Below are positions 27,919-40,042 of a stretch of 64,000 nt of DNA, piece by piece (within the stretch, counting starts at the first letter, position 1; every line of letters begins with the position of its first letter). This DNA is from Fasciola hepatica (lineage: Eukaryota > Platyhelminthes > Trematoda > Plagiorchiida > Fasciolidae): positions 868,001-932,000 of the forward strand of contig CANUEZ040000205.1 of NCBI GenBank assembly GCA_948099385.1, read 5' to 3'. The translations under genes were made by a program, and so were the position numbers. The notes under the pieces were generated by a model. That model was given only the letters and a program-made list of their open reading frames with translations, searched no databases and had not been told where the DNA came from.

Positions 27919-27968
27919 GCACTGTACAGCTGTTTCATCCTCTAAGGGACTCGACGCATCAGCAGTGC
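27919..27968 (-). ncRNA. Hammerhead with core mutation A9C (probably inactive)
   Basis: The plus strand reads GCATCAG in place of TCATCAG, so the RNA core is CUGAUGC and A9 is lost. A9 is one of the invariant core residues. Stem I, stem III and the GAA block are intact. A transcript would be expected to stay uncut here, giving a dimer-length product. Confidence 0.85.
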
Positions 27969-30900
27969 ACATCGACCGAGCCCCCACGGGCACTCGAACA
28001 ACCGTTGAACCATTGTGAATCGAACAACTTAACAACACAAGGCTATCCGGGATGGCTCTCAACGTTTTGTTCAACATCTACACTACATGATATAGCATCC
28101 TTCCCAAACTCGCTTTAAATTTGAATGGTAAGAACCAGCTTCGCGCACACCGATCGACTCCTATGATGGATGAATTCTCTGTAGGGGCCTAAGTACAACC
28201 AACGCATTCCCAAATGAACAACCTACACAGCTTCCTTACTATGCATGCAATTGATTAGTAGTACGAGATAAGATTAGATTAGATTAGATTTGTATAATAT
28301 GATTGATCATGCAGCTTGAACGCTCAACTGAGCATTGAAATCCATGGAAGCACTGTACAGCTGTTTCATCCTCTAAGGGACTCGACTCATCAGCAATGCC
28401 TATTGACCGAGCCACCACGGACACTCCAACAACCGATGAACCATTGTGAATCGATCAACCTAACAACACAAGGCTATCCGGGATGGCTCTCAACGCTTTG
28501 TTCAACATCTACACTACATGATATAGCACCGTTCCCAAACTCGCTTTAAATTTGAATGGTAAGAACCAGATTCGCGCACACCGATCGACTCCTATGATGG
28601 ATGACTTCTCTGTAGGGGCCTAAGTACAACCAACGCATTCCCAAATGAACAACCTACACAGATTCCTTACTATGCATGCAATTGATTAGTAGTACGAGAT
28701 TAGATTAGATTAGATGAGATTTGTATAATATGATTGATCATGCAGCTTGAACGCTCAACTGAGCATTGAAATCCATGGAAGCACTGTACAGCTGTTTCAT
28801 CCTCTAAGGGACTCGACTCATCAGCAGTGCACATCGATCGAGCCCCCACGGGCACTCCAACAACCGGTGAACCATTGTGAATCGAACAACTTAACAACAC
28901 CAGGCTATCCGGGATGGCTCCCAACGCTTTGTTCAACATCTACACTATATGATATAGCACCCTTCCCAAACTCGCTTCAAATTTGAATGGTAAGAACCAG
29001 CTTCGCGCACACCGATCGACTCCTATGATGGATGACTTCTCTGTAGGGGCCTAAGTACAACCAACGCATTCCCAAATGAACAACCTACACAGCTTCCTCA
29101 CGAAGCATGCAATTGATTAGTAGTACGAGATTAGATCAGATTAGATTAGATTTGTATAATATGATTGATCATGCAGCTTGAACGCTCCACTGAGCATTGA
29201 AATCCATGGAAGCACTGTACAGCTGTTTCATCCTCTAAGGGACTCGACTCATCAGCAGTGCACATCGACCGAGCCCCCACGGGCACTCCAACAACTGGTG
29301 AACCATTGTGAATCGAACAACTTAACAACACAAGGCTATCCGGGATGGCTATCAACGCTTTGTTCAACATCTACACTACATGATATAGCACCCTTCCCAA
29401 ACTCGCTTCAAATTTGAATGGTAAGAACCAGCTTCGCGCACACCGATCGACTCCTATGATGGATGAATTCTCTGTAGGGGCCTAAGTACAACCAACGCAT
29501 TCACAAATGAACAACCTACACAGCTTCCTTACTATGCATGCAATTGATTAGTAGTACGAGATTAGATTAGATTAGATTAGATTAGATTTGTATAATATGA
29601 TTGATCATGCAACTTGAACGCTCAACTGAGCATTGAAATACACGGAAGCACTGTACAGCTGTTTCATCCTCTAAGGGACTCGACTCATCAGCAGTGCACA
29701 TCGACCGAGCCACCACGGACACTCCAACAACCGGTGAACCATTGTGAATCGAACAACTTAACAACACAAGGCTATCCGGGATGGCTCTCAACGCATTGTT
29801 CAACATCTACACTACATGATATAGCACCCTTCCCAAACTCGCTTCAAATTTGAATGGTAAGAACCAGCTTCGCGCACACCGATCGACTCCTATGATGGAT
29901 GACTTCTCTGTAGGGGCCTGAGTACAACCAACGCATTCCCAAATGAACGACCTACACAGCTTCCTTACTATGCATGCAATTGATTAGTAGTACGAGATAA
30001 GATCAGATTAGATTAGATTTGTATAATATGATTGATCATGCAGCTTGAACGCTCAACTGAGCATTGAAATCCACGGAAGCACTGTACAGCTGTTTCATCC
30101 TCTAAGGGACTCGACTCATCAGCAGTGCACATCGACCGAGCCCTCACGGGCACTCCAACAACTGGTGAACCATTGTGAATCGAACAACTTAACAACACAA
30201 GGCTATCCGGGATGGCTATCAACGCTTTGTTCAACATCTACACTACATGATATAGCACCCTTCCCAAACTCGCTTCAAATTTGAATGGTAAGAACCAGCT
30301 TCGCGCACACCGATCGACTCCTATGATGGATGAATTCTCTGTAGGGGCCTAAGTACAACCAACGCATTCCCAAATGAACAACCTACACAGCTTCCTTACT
30401 ATGCATGCAATTGATTAGTAGTACGAGATTAGATTAAGTTAGATTAGATTAGATTTGTATAATATGATTGATCATGCAACTTGAACGCTCAACTGAGCAT
30501 TGAAATCCACGGAAGCACTGTACAGCTGTTTCATCCTCTAAGGGACTCGACTCATCAGCAGTGCACATCGACCGAGCCCCCACGGGCACTCCAACAACCG
30601 GTGAACCATTGTGAATCGAACAACCTAACAACACAAGGCTATCCGGAATGGCTATCAACGCTTTGTTCAACAACTACATTACATGATATAGCAACCTTCC
30701 CAAACTCGCTTCAAATTTGAATGGTAAGAACCAGCTTCGCGCACACCGATCGACTCCTATGATGGATGACTTCTCTGTAGGGGCCTAAGTACAACCAACG
30801 CATTCCCAAATGAACAACCTACACAGCTTCCTTACTATGCATGCAATTGATTAGTAGTACGAGATTAGATTAAGTTAGATAAGATTAGATTTGTATAATA

Positions 30901-31386
30901 TGATTGATCATGCAGCTTGAACGCTCAACTGAGCATTGAAATCCATGGAAGCACTGTACAGCTGTTTCATCCTCTAAGTTACTCGACTCATCAGCAGTGC
31001 ACATCGACCGAGCCACCACGGACACTCCAACAACCGGTGAACCATTGTGAATCGAACAACTTAACAACACAAGGCTATCCGGGATGGCTATCAACGCTTT
31101 GTTCAACATCTACACTACATGATATAGCACCCTTCCCAAACTCGCTTCAAATTTGAATTGTAAGAACCAGATTCGCGCACACCGATCGACTCCTATGATG
31201 GATGACTTCTCTGTAGGGGCCTAAGTACAACCAACGCATTCCCAAATGAACAACCTACACAGCTTCCTTACTATGCATGCAATTGATTAGTAGTACGAGA
31301 TTAGATTAGATTAGATTAGATTAGATTTGTATAATATGATTGATCATGCAACTTGAACGCTCAACTGAGCATTGAAAACCATGGAA

Positions 31387-31436
31387 GCACTGTACAGCTT
31401 TTTCATCCTCTAAGGGACTCGACTCATCAGCAGTGC
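31387..31436 (-). ncRNA. Hammerhead with damaged stem III
   Basis: The plus strand has CTTTTTC where the consensus has CTGTTTC, changing C15.2 to A. Stem III then keeps only two A-U pairs around an A-G mismatch. G12-A14 and CUGAUGA are intact. Loss of the only G-C pair in a 3-bp stem should strongly reduce folding. Confidence 0.8.
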
Positions 31437-32680
31437 ACATCGACCGACAAACACACGGGCACTCCAACAACCGGTCAACCATTGTGAATCGAACAACTTA
31501 ACAACACAAGGCTATCCGGGATGGCTCTCAACGCATTGTTCAACATCTACACTACATGATATAGCACCCTTCCCAAACTCGCTTCAAATTTGAATGGTAA
31601 GAACCAGCTTCGCGCACACCGATCGACTCCTATGATGGATGAATTCTCTGTAGGGGCCTAAGTACAACCAACGCATTCCAAAATGAACAACCTACACAGC
31701 TTCCTCACTATGCATGCAATTGATTAGTAGTACGAGATTATTTCAGATTAGATTAGATTTGTATAATATGATTGATCTTGCAGCTTGAACGCTCAACTGA
31801 GCATTGAAATCCATGGAAGCACTGTACAGCTGTTTCATCCTCTAAGGGACTCGACTCATCAGCAGTGCCTATCGACCGAGCCTCCACGGGCACTCCAACA
31901 ACCGGTGAACCATTGTGAATCGAACAACTTAACAACACAAGGCTATCCGGGATGGCTCTCAACGCTTTGTTCAACATCTACACTACATGATATAGCACCC
32001 TTCCCAAACTCGCTTCAAATTTGAATGGTAAGAACCAGCTTCGCGCACACCGATCGACTCCTATGATGGATGACTTTTCTGTAGGGGCCTAAGTACAACC
32101 AACGCATTCCCAAATGAACAACCTACACAGCTTCCTTACTATGCATGCAATTGATTAGTAGTACGAGATTAGATCAGATTAGATTAGATTTGTATAATAA
32201 GATTGATCATGCAGCTCGAACACTAAACTGAGCATTAAAATCCATGGAAGCACTGTACAGCTGTTTCATCCTCTTAGGGACTCGACTCATCAGCAGTGCA
32301 CATCGACCGAGGCCCCACGGACACTCCAACAATCGGTGAATCATTGTGAATCGAACAACTTAACAACACAAGGCTATCCGAGATGGCTCTCAACGCTTTG
32401 TTCAACATCTACACTACATGATATAGCACCCTTCCCAAACTCGCTTCAAATTTGAATGGTAAGAACCAGCTTCGCGCACACCGATCGACTCCTATGATGG
32501 ATGACTTCTCTGTAGGGGCCTAAGTACAACCAACGCATTCCCAAATGAACAACCTACACAGCTTCCTTACTATGCATGCAATTGATTAGTAGTACGAGAT
32601 TAGATCAGATTAGATTAGATTTGTATAATATGATTGATCATGCAGCTTGAACGCTCAACTGTGCATTGAAATCCATGGAA

Positions 32681-32730
32681 GCACTGTACAGCTGTTTCCT
32701 CCTCTAAATGACTCGACTCATCAGCAGTGC
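32681..32730 (-). ncRNA. Hammerhead with broken stem II closing pair (second copy)
   Basis: It shares the G11.1 change and the altered stem II apex with the copy at 25333. The core and stem III are intact. Its neighbours differ from those of the other copy, so the shared state looks like conversion or transfer of a single unit. Confidence 0.8.
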
Positions 32731-33548
32731 ACATCGACCGAGCCCCCACGGGCACTCCAACAACTGGTGAACCATTGTGAATCGAACAACTTAACAACAC
32801 AAGGCTATCCGGGATGGCTCTCAACGCTTTGTTCAACATCTACACTACATGATATAGCACCCTTCCCAAACTCGCTTCAAATTTGAATGGTAAGAACCAG
32901 CATCGCGCACACCGATCGACTCCTATGATGGATGACTTCTCTGTAGAGGCCTAAGTACAACCAACGCATTCCCAAATGAACAACCTACACAGCTTCCTTA
33001 CTATGCATGCAATTGATTAGTAGTACGAGATTAGATTAAGTTACATTTGATTAGATTTGTATAATATGATTGATCATGCAACTTGAACGCTCAACTGAGC
33101 ATTGAAATCCATGGAAGCACTGTACAGCTGTTTCATCCTCTAAGGGATTCGACTCATCAGCAGTGCACATCGACCGACAAACACACGGGCACTACAACAA
33201 CTGGTGAACCATTGTGAATCGAACAACTTAACAACACAAGGCTATCGGGGATGTCTATCAACGCTTTGTTCAACATCTACACTACATGATATAGCACCGT
33301 TCCCAAACTTGCTTCAAATTTGAATGGTAAGAACCAGCTTCGCGCACACCGATCCACTCCTATGATGGATGAATTTTCTGTAGGGGCCTAAGTACAACCA
33401 ACGCATTCCCAAATGAACAACCTACACAGCTTCCTTACTATGCATGCAATTGATTAGTGGTACGAGATTAGATCAGATTAGATTAGATTTGTATAATATG
33501 ATTGATCTTGCAGCTTGAACGCTCAACTGAGCATTGAAATCCATGGAA

Positions 33549-33598
33549 GCACTGTACAGCTGTTCCATCCTCTAAGAGACTCGACTCATCAGCAGTGC
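33549..33598 (-). ncRNA. Hammerhead with core mutation A13G (probably inactive)
   Basis: The plus strand reads GTTCCATCC instead of GTTTCATCC, so G12-A13-A14 becomes GGA. A13 forms one of the tandem G-A pairs of the core, so activity should be lost. The stem II apex also carries a change (AAGAGA). Confidence 0.85.
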
Positions 33599-34836
33599 AC
33601 ATCGACCGAGCCACCACGGACACTCCAACAACCGGTGAACCATTGTGAATCGAACAACTCAACAACACAAGGCTATCCGGGATGGCTCTCAACGCTTTGT
33701 TCAACATCTACACTATATGATATAGCACCCTTCCCAAACTCGCTTCAAATTTGAATGGTAAGAACCAGCTTCGCGCACACCGATCGCCTCGTATGATGGA
33801 TGACTTCTCTGTTGGGGCCTAAGTACAACCAACGCATTCCCAAATGAACAACCTACACAGCTTCCTTACTATGCATGCAATTGATTAGTAGTACGAGATT
33901 AGATTAGATTAGATTAGATTTGTATAATATGATTGATCATGCAGCTTGAACGCTCAACTGAGCATTGAAATCCATGGAAGCACTGTACAGCTGTTTCATC
34001 CTCTAAGGGACTCGACTCATCAGCAGTGCACATCGACCGAGCCCCCACGGGCACTCCAACAACCGGTGAACCATTGTGAATCGAACAACTTAACAACACA
34101 AGGCTATCCGGGATGGCTATCAACGCTTTGTTCAACATCTACACTACATGATATAGCACCCTTCCCAAACTCGCTTCCAGTTTGAATGGTAAGAACCAGC
34201 ATCGCGCACACCGATCGACTCCTATGATGGATTACTTATCTGTAGGGGCCCATGTATAACCAACGCATTCCCAAACGAACAACCTACACAGCTTCCTTAC
34301 TATGCATGCAATTGATTAGTAGTACGAGATTAGATCAGATTAAATGTGTATAATAAGATTGATCAGGCAACTTGAACGCTCAACTGAGCATTGAAATGGA
34401 TGGAAGCACTGTACAGCTGTTTCATCCTCTAAGGGACTCGACTCATCAGCAGTGCACATCGACCGAGCCCCCACGGGCACTCCAACAACCGGTGAACCAT
34501 TGTGAATCGAACAACTTAACAACACAAGGCTATCCGGGATGGCTCTCAACGCTTTGTTCAACATCTACACTACATGATATAGCACCCTTCCCAAACTTGC
34601 TTCAAATTTGAATGGTAAGAACCAGCTTCGCGCACACCGATCGACTCCTATGATGGATGACTTCTCTGTAGGGGCCTAAGTACAACCAACGCATTCCCAA
34701 ATGAACAACCTACACAGCTTCCTTACTATGCATGCAATTGATTAGTAGTACGAGATTAGATTAGATTAGATTAGATTTGTATAATATGATTGATCATGCA
34801 GCTTGAACGCTCAACTGAGCATTGAAATGGATGGAA

Positions 34837-34886
34837 GCACTGTACAGCTGTTTCATCCTCTAAGGGATGCGACTCATCAGCGTTGC
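34837..34886 (-). ncRNA. Hammerhead with two stem I mismatches (example of three)
   Basis: The 5' strand of stem I reads GCAACG instead of GCACUG, creating two adjacent mismatches at the second and third pairs from the core. The same state is found at 35264 and 35691, so three consecutive units share it. The core is intact. In this unit and the one at 35691 the outer stem I segment also changes (plus strand ATGGATGG): G334 equivalents can now pair while the next pair is lost. Confidence 0.85.
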
Positions 34887-35263
34887 ACATCGACCGACAA
34901 ACACACGGGCACTCCAACAACCGGTGAACCATTGTGAATCGAACAACTTAACAACACAAGGCTATCCGGGATGGCTCTCAACGCTTTGTTCAACATCTAC
35001 ACTACATGATATAGCACCCTTCCCAAACTCGCTTCCAGTTTGAATGGTAAGAACCAGCATCGCGCACACCGATCGACTCCTATGATGGATTACTTATCTT
35101 TAGGGGCCCAAGTATAACCAACGCATTCCCAAACGAACAACCTACACAGCTTCCTTACTATGCATGCAATTGATTCGTAGTACGAGATTAGATCAGATTA
35201 AATGTGTATAATAAGATTGATCAGGCAACTTGAACGCTCAACTGAGCATTGAAATCCATGGAA

Positions 35264-35313
35264 GCACTGTACAGCTGTTTCATCCTCTAAGGGATTCGAC
35301 TCATCAGCGTTGC
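35264..35313 (-). ncRNA. Hammerhead with two stem I mismatches (second)
   Basis: It has the same GCAACG strand as its left neighbour but keeps the common ATCCATGG outer segment, so inner and outer parts of stem I assort independently between units. Confidence 0.8.
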
Positions 35314-35690
35314 ACATCGACCGACAAACACACGGGCACTACAACAACCGGTGAACCATTGTGAATCGAACAACTTAACAACACAAGGCTATCCGGGATG
35401 GCTCTCAACGCTTTGTTCAACATCTACACTACATGATATAGCACCCTTCCCAAACTCGCTTCCAGTTTGAATGGTAAGAACCAGCATCGCGCACACCGAT
35501 CGACTCCTATGATGGATGACTTCTCTGTAGGGGCCTAAGTACAACCAACGCATTCCCAAATGAACAACCTACACAGCTTCCTTACTATGCATGCAATTGA
35601 TTCGTAGTACGAGATTAGATCAGATTAAATGTGTATAATATGATTGATCAGGCAACTTGAACGCTCAACTGAGCATTGAAATGGATGGAA

Positions 35691-35740
35691 GCACTGTACA
35701 GCTGTTTCATCCTCTAAGGGATTCGACTCATCAGCGTTGC
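35691..35740 (-). ncRNA. Hammerhead with two stem I mismatches (third)
   Basis: It has the same inner stem I defect, here combined with the ATGGATGG outer segment and the shortened AT-rich leader (GATCAGATTAAATGTG) at its right-hand RNA end. Confidence 0.8.
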
Positions 35741-37410
35741 ACATCGACCGACAAACACACGGGCATTCCAACAACCGGTGAACCATTGTGAATCGAACAA
35801 CTTAACAACACAAGGCTATCCGGGATGGCTCTCAACGCTTTGTTCAACATCTACACTACATGATATAGCACCCTTCCCAAACTTGCTTCAAACTTGAATG
35901 GTAAGAACCAGCTTCGCGCACACCGATCGACTCCTATGATGGATGACTTCTCTGTAGGGGCCTAAGTACAACCAACGCATTCCCAAATGAACAACCTACA
36001 CAGCTTCCTTACTATGCATGCAATTGATTAGTAGTACGAGATTAGATTAGATTAGATTAGATTTGTATAATATGATTGATCATGCAGCTTGAACGCTCAA
36101 CTGAGCATTGAAATCCATGGAAGCACTGTACAGCTGTTTCATCCTCTAAGGGACTCGACTCATCAGCAGTGCACATCGACCGAGCCCCCACGAACCCTCC
36201 AACAACCGGTGAACCATTGTGAATCGAACAACTTAACAACACAAGGCTATCCGGGATGGCTATCAACGCTTTGTTCAACATCTACACTACATGATATAGC
36301 ACCCTTCCCAAACTCGCTTCAAATTTGAATGGTAAGAACCAGCTTCGCGCAAACCGATCGACTCCTATGATGGATGACTTCTCTGTAGGGGCCTAAGTAC
36401 AACCAACGCATTCCCAAATGAACAACCTACACAGCTTCCTTACCATGCATGCAATTGATTAGTAGTACGAGATTAGATCAGATTAGATTAGATTTGTATA
36501 ATATGATTGATCATGCAGCTTGAACGCTCAACTGAGCATTGAAATCCATGGAAGCAATGTACAGCTGTTTCATCCTCTTAGGGACTCGACTCATCAGCAG
36601 TGCACATCGACCGAGCCCCCACGGGCACTCCAACAACCGGTGAACCATTGTGAATCGAACAACTTAACAACACAAGGCTATCCGGGATGGCTCTCAACGC
36701 TTTGTTCAACATCTACACTACATGATATAGCACCCTTCCCAAACTCGCTTTAAATTTGAATGGTAAGAACCAGCTTCGCGCACACCGATCGACTCCTATG
36801 ATGGATGACTTCTCTGTAGGGGCCTAAGTACAACCAACGCATTCCCAAATGAACAACCTACACAGCTTCCTCACTATGCATGCAATTGATTAGTAGTACG
36901 AGATTACATCAGATTAGATTAGATTTGTATAATATGATTGATCATGCAGCTTGAACGCTCAACTGAGCATTGAAATCCATGGAAGCACTGTACAGCTGTT
37001 TCATCCTCTAAGGGACTCGACTCATCAGCAGTGCACATCGACCGAGCCCCCACGGGCACTCCAACAACCGGTGAACCATTGTGAATCGAACAACTTAACA
37101 ACACAAGGCTATCCGGGATGGCTCTCAACGCATTGTTCAACATCTACACTACATGATATAGCACCGTTCCCAAACTCGCTTCAAATTTGAATGGTAAGAA
37201 CCAGCATCGCGCACACCGATCGACTCCTATGATGGATGACTTCTCTGTAGGGGCCTAAGTATAACCAACGCATTCCCAAACGAACAACCTACACACCTTC
37301 CTTACTATGCATGCAATTGATTAGTAGTACGAGATTAGATCAGATTAAATGTGTATAATAAGATTGATCAGGCAACTTGAACGCTCAACTGAGCATTGAA
37401 ATGGATGGAA

Positions 37411-37460
37411 GCACTGTACAGCTGTTTCATCCTCTAAGGGATTCGACTCATTAGCAGTGC
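37411..37460 (-). ncRNA. Hammerhead with core mutation G5A (probably inactive)
   Basis: The plus strand reads TCATTAG instead of TCATCAG, so the RNA core is CUAAUGA. G5 is an invariant core residue whose replacement abolishes cleavage in studied hammerheads. The identical defect occurs exactly six units later at 39993, inside a six-unit duplication, so the dead copy was amplified with its neighbours. Confidence 0.87.
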
Positions 37461-38699
37461 ACATCGACCGACAAACACACGGGCACTACAACAACCGGTG
37501 AACCATTGTGAATCGAACAACTTAACAACACAAGGCTATCCGAGATGGCTCTCAACGCTTTGTTCAACATCTACACTACATGATATAGCACCCTTCCCAA
37601 ACTTGCTTCAAATTTGAATGGTAAGAACCAGCTTCGCGCACACCGATCGACTCGTATGATGGATGACTTCTCTGTAGGGGCCTAAGTACAACCAACGCAT
37701 TCCCAAATGAACAACCTACACAGCTTCCTCACTATGCATGCAATTGATTAGTAGTACGAGATTAGATCAGATTAGATTAGATTTGTATAATATGATTGAT
37801 CATGCAGCTTGAACGCTCAACTGAGCATTGAAATCCATGGAAGCACTGTACAGCTGTTTCATCCTCTAAGGGACTCGACTCATCAGCAGTGCACATCGAC
37901 CGAGCCCCCACGGGCACTCCAACAACTGGTGAACCATTGTGAATCGAACAACTTAACAACACAAGGCTATCCGGGATGCCTCTCAACGCATTGTTCAACA
38001 TCTACACTACATGATATAGCACCCTTTCCAAACTCGCTTCAAATTTGAATGCTAAGAACCAGCATCGCGCACACCGATCGACTCCTATGATGGATGACTT
38101 CTCTGTAGGGGCCTAAGTATAACCAACGCATTCCCAAATGAACAACCTACACAGCTTCCTTACTATGCATGCAATTGATTAGTAGTACGAGATTAGATCA
38201 GATTAAATGTGTATAATAAGATTGATTAGGCAAATTGAACGCTCAACTGAGCATTGAAATGGATGGAAGCACTGTACAGCTGTTTCATCCTCTAAGGGAT
38301 TCGACTCATCAGCAGTGCACATCGACCGAGCCACCACGAACCCTCCAACAACCGGTGAACCATTGTGAATCGAACAACTTACCAACACAAGGCTATCCGG
38401 GATGGCTCTCAACGCTTTGTTCAACATCTACACTACATGATATAGCACCCTTCCCAAACTTGCTTCAAATTTTAATGGTAAGAACCAGCTTCGCGCACAC
38501 CGATCGACTCCTATGATGGATGACTTCTCTGTAGGGGCCTAAGTACAACCAACGCATTCCCAAATGAACAACCTACACAGCTTCCTTACTATGCATGCAA
38601 TTGATTAGTAGTACGAGATTAGATCAGATTAGATTAGATTTGTATAATATGATTAATCATGCAGCTTGAACGCTCAACTGAGCATTGAAATCCATGGAA

Positions 38700-38749
38700 G
38701 CACTGTACAGCTGTTTCATCCTCTAAGGGTTTCGACTCATCAGCATTGC
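38700..38749 (-). ncRNA. Hammerhead with single stem I mismatch (example)
   Basis: The 5' strand of stem I is GCAAUG, giving an A-G mismatch at the third pair. Copies at 41282 and 43001 share it, together with a loop II change (GGGTTTCG on the plus strand). Copies at 44295 and 47748 have the stem I change without the loop change. The core is intact. Confidence 0.8.
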
Positions 38750-39992
38750 ACGTCGACCGAGCCCCCACGGGCACTCCAACAACCGGTGAACCATTGTGAA
38801 TCGAACAACTAAACAACACAAGGCTATCCAGGATGGCTATCAACGCTTTGTTCAACATCTACACTACATGATATAGCACCCTTCCCAAACTCGCTTCCAG
38901 TTTGAATGGTAAGAACCAGCTTCGCGCACACCGATCGACTCCTATGATGGATGACTTCTCTGTAGGGGCCTAAGTACAACCAACGCATTCCCAAATGAAC
39001 AACCTACACAGCTTCCTTACTATGCATGCAATTGATTAGTAGTACGAGATTAGATTAGATCAGATTAGATTTGTATAATATGATTGATCATGCAGCTTGA
39101 ACGCTCAACTGAGCATTGAAATCCATGGAAGCACTGTACAGCTGTTTCATCCTCTAAGGGACTCGACTCATCAGCAGTGCACATCGACCGAGCCCCCACG
39201 GGCACTCCAACAACCGGTGAACCATTGTGAATCGAACAACTTAACAACACAAGGCTATCCGGGATGCCTCTCAACGCATTGTTCAACATCTACACTACAT
39301 GATATAGCACCGTTCCCAAACTCGCTTTAAATTTGAATGGTAAGAACCAGCTTCGCGCACACCGATCGACTCCTATGATGGATGACTTCTCTGTAGGGGC
39401 CTAAGTACAACCAACGCATTCCCAAATGAACAACCTACACAGCTTCCTTACTATGCATGCAATTGATTAGTAGTACGAGATTAGATCAGATTAGATTAGA
39501 TTTGTATAATATGATTGATCATGCAGCTTGAACGCTCAACTGAGCATTGAAATCCATGGAAGCACTGTACAGCTGTTTCATCCTCTAAGGGACTCGACTC
39601 ATCAGCAGTGCACATCGACCGAGCCCCCACGGGCACTCCAACAACTGGTGAACCATTGTGAATCGAACAACTTAACAACACAAGGCTATCCGGGATGGCT
39701 CTCAACGCATTGTTCAACATCTACACTACATGATATAGCACCCTTTCCAAACTCGCTTCAAATTTGAATGGTAAGAACCAGCATCGCGCACACCGATCGA
39801 CTCCTATGATGGATGACTTCTCTGTAGGGGCCTAAGTATAACCAACGCATTCCCAAACGAACAACCTACACAGCTTCCTTACTATGCATGCAATTGATTA
39901 GTAGTACGAGATTAGATCAGATTAGATTAGATTTGTATAATATGATTGATCATGCAGCTTGAACGCTCAACTGAGCATTGAAATCCATGGAA

Positions 39993-40042
39993 GCACTGTA
40001 CAGCTGTTTCATCCTCTAAGGGATTCGACTCATTAGCAGTGC
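39993..40042 (-). ncRNA. Hammerhead with core mutation G5A (duplicate)
   Basis: It has the same TCATTAG core as the copy at 37411 and shares TCCGAGATGG and ACTCGTATGATGG further along the unit. It differs in the AT-rich leader and the outer stem I segment, which places a duplication or conversion boundary inside this unit. Confidence 0.87.

Larger units (their letters stand above)
34340..36056. repeat. Run of short-class units with altered leader
   Basis: Units here have steps of 426-427 bp because the pentamer tract and the adjoining AT-rich segment are replaced by GATCAGATTAAATGTG and TAATAAGATTGATCAGGC (TAATATG in one unit). The same leader recurs at 37345, 38203, 40785 and 42504 only, so it is confined to zone B. 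Several also carry TTCCAGTTTG, ATTACTTATC and AAACGAACAACC. Confidence 0.8.
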
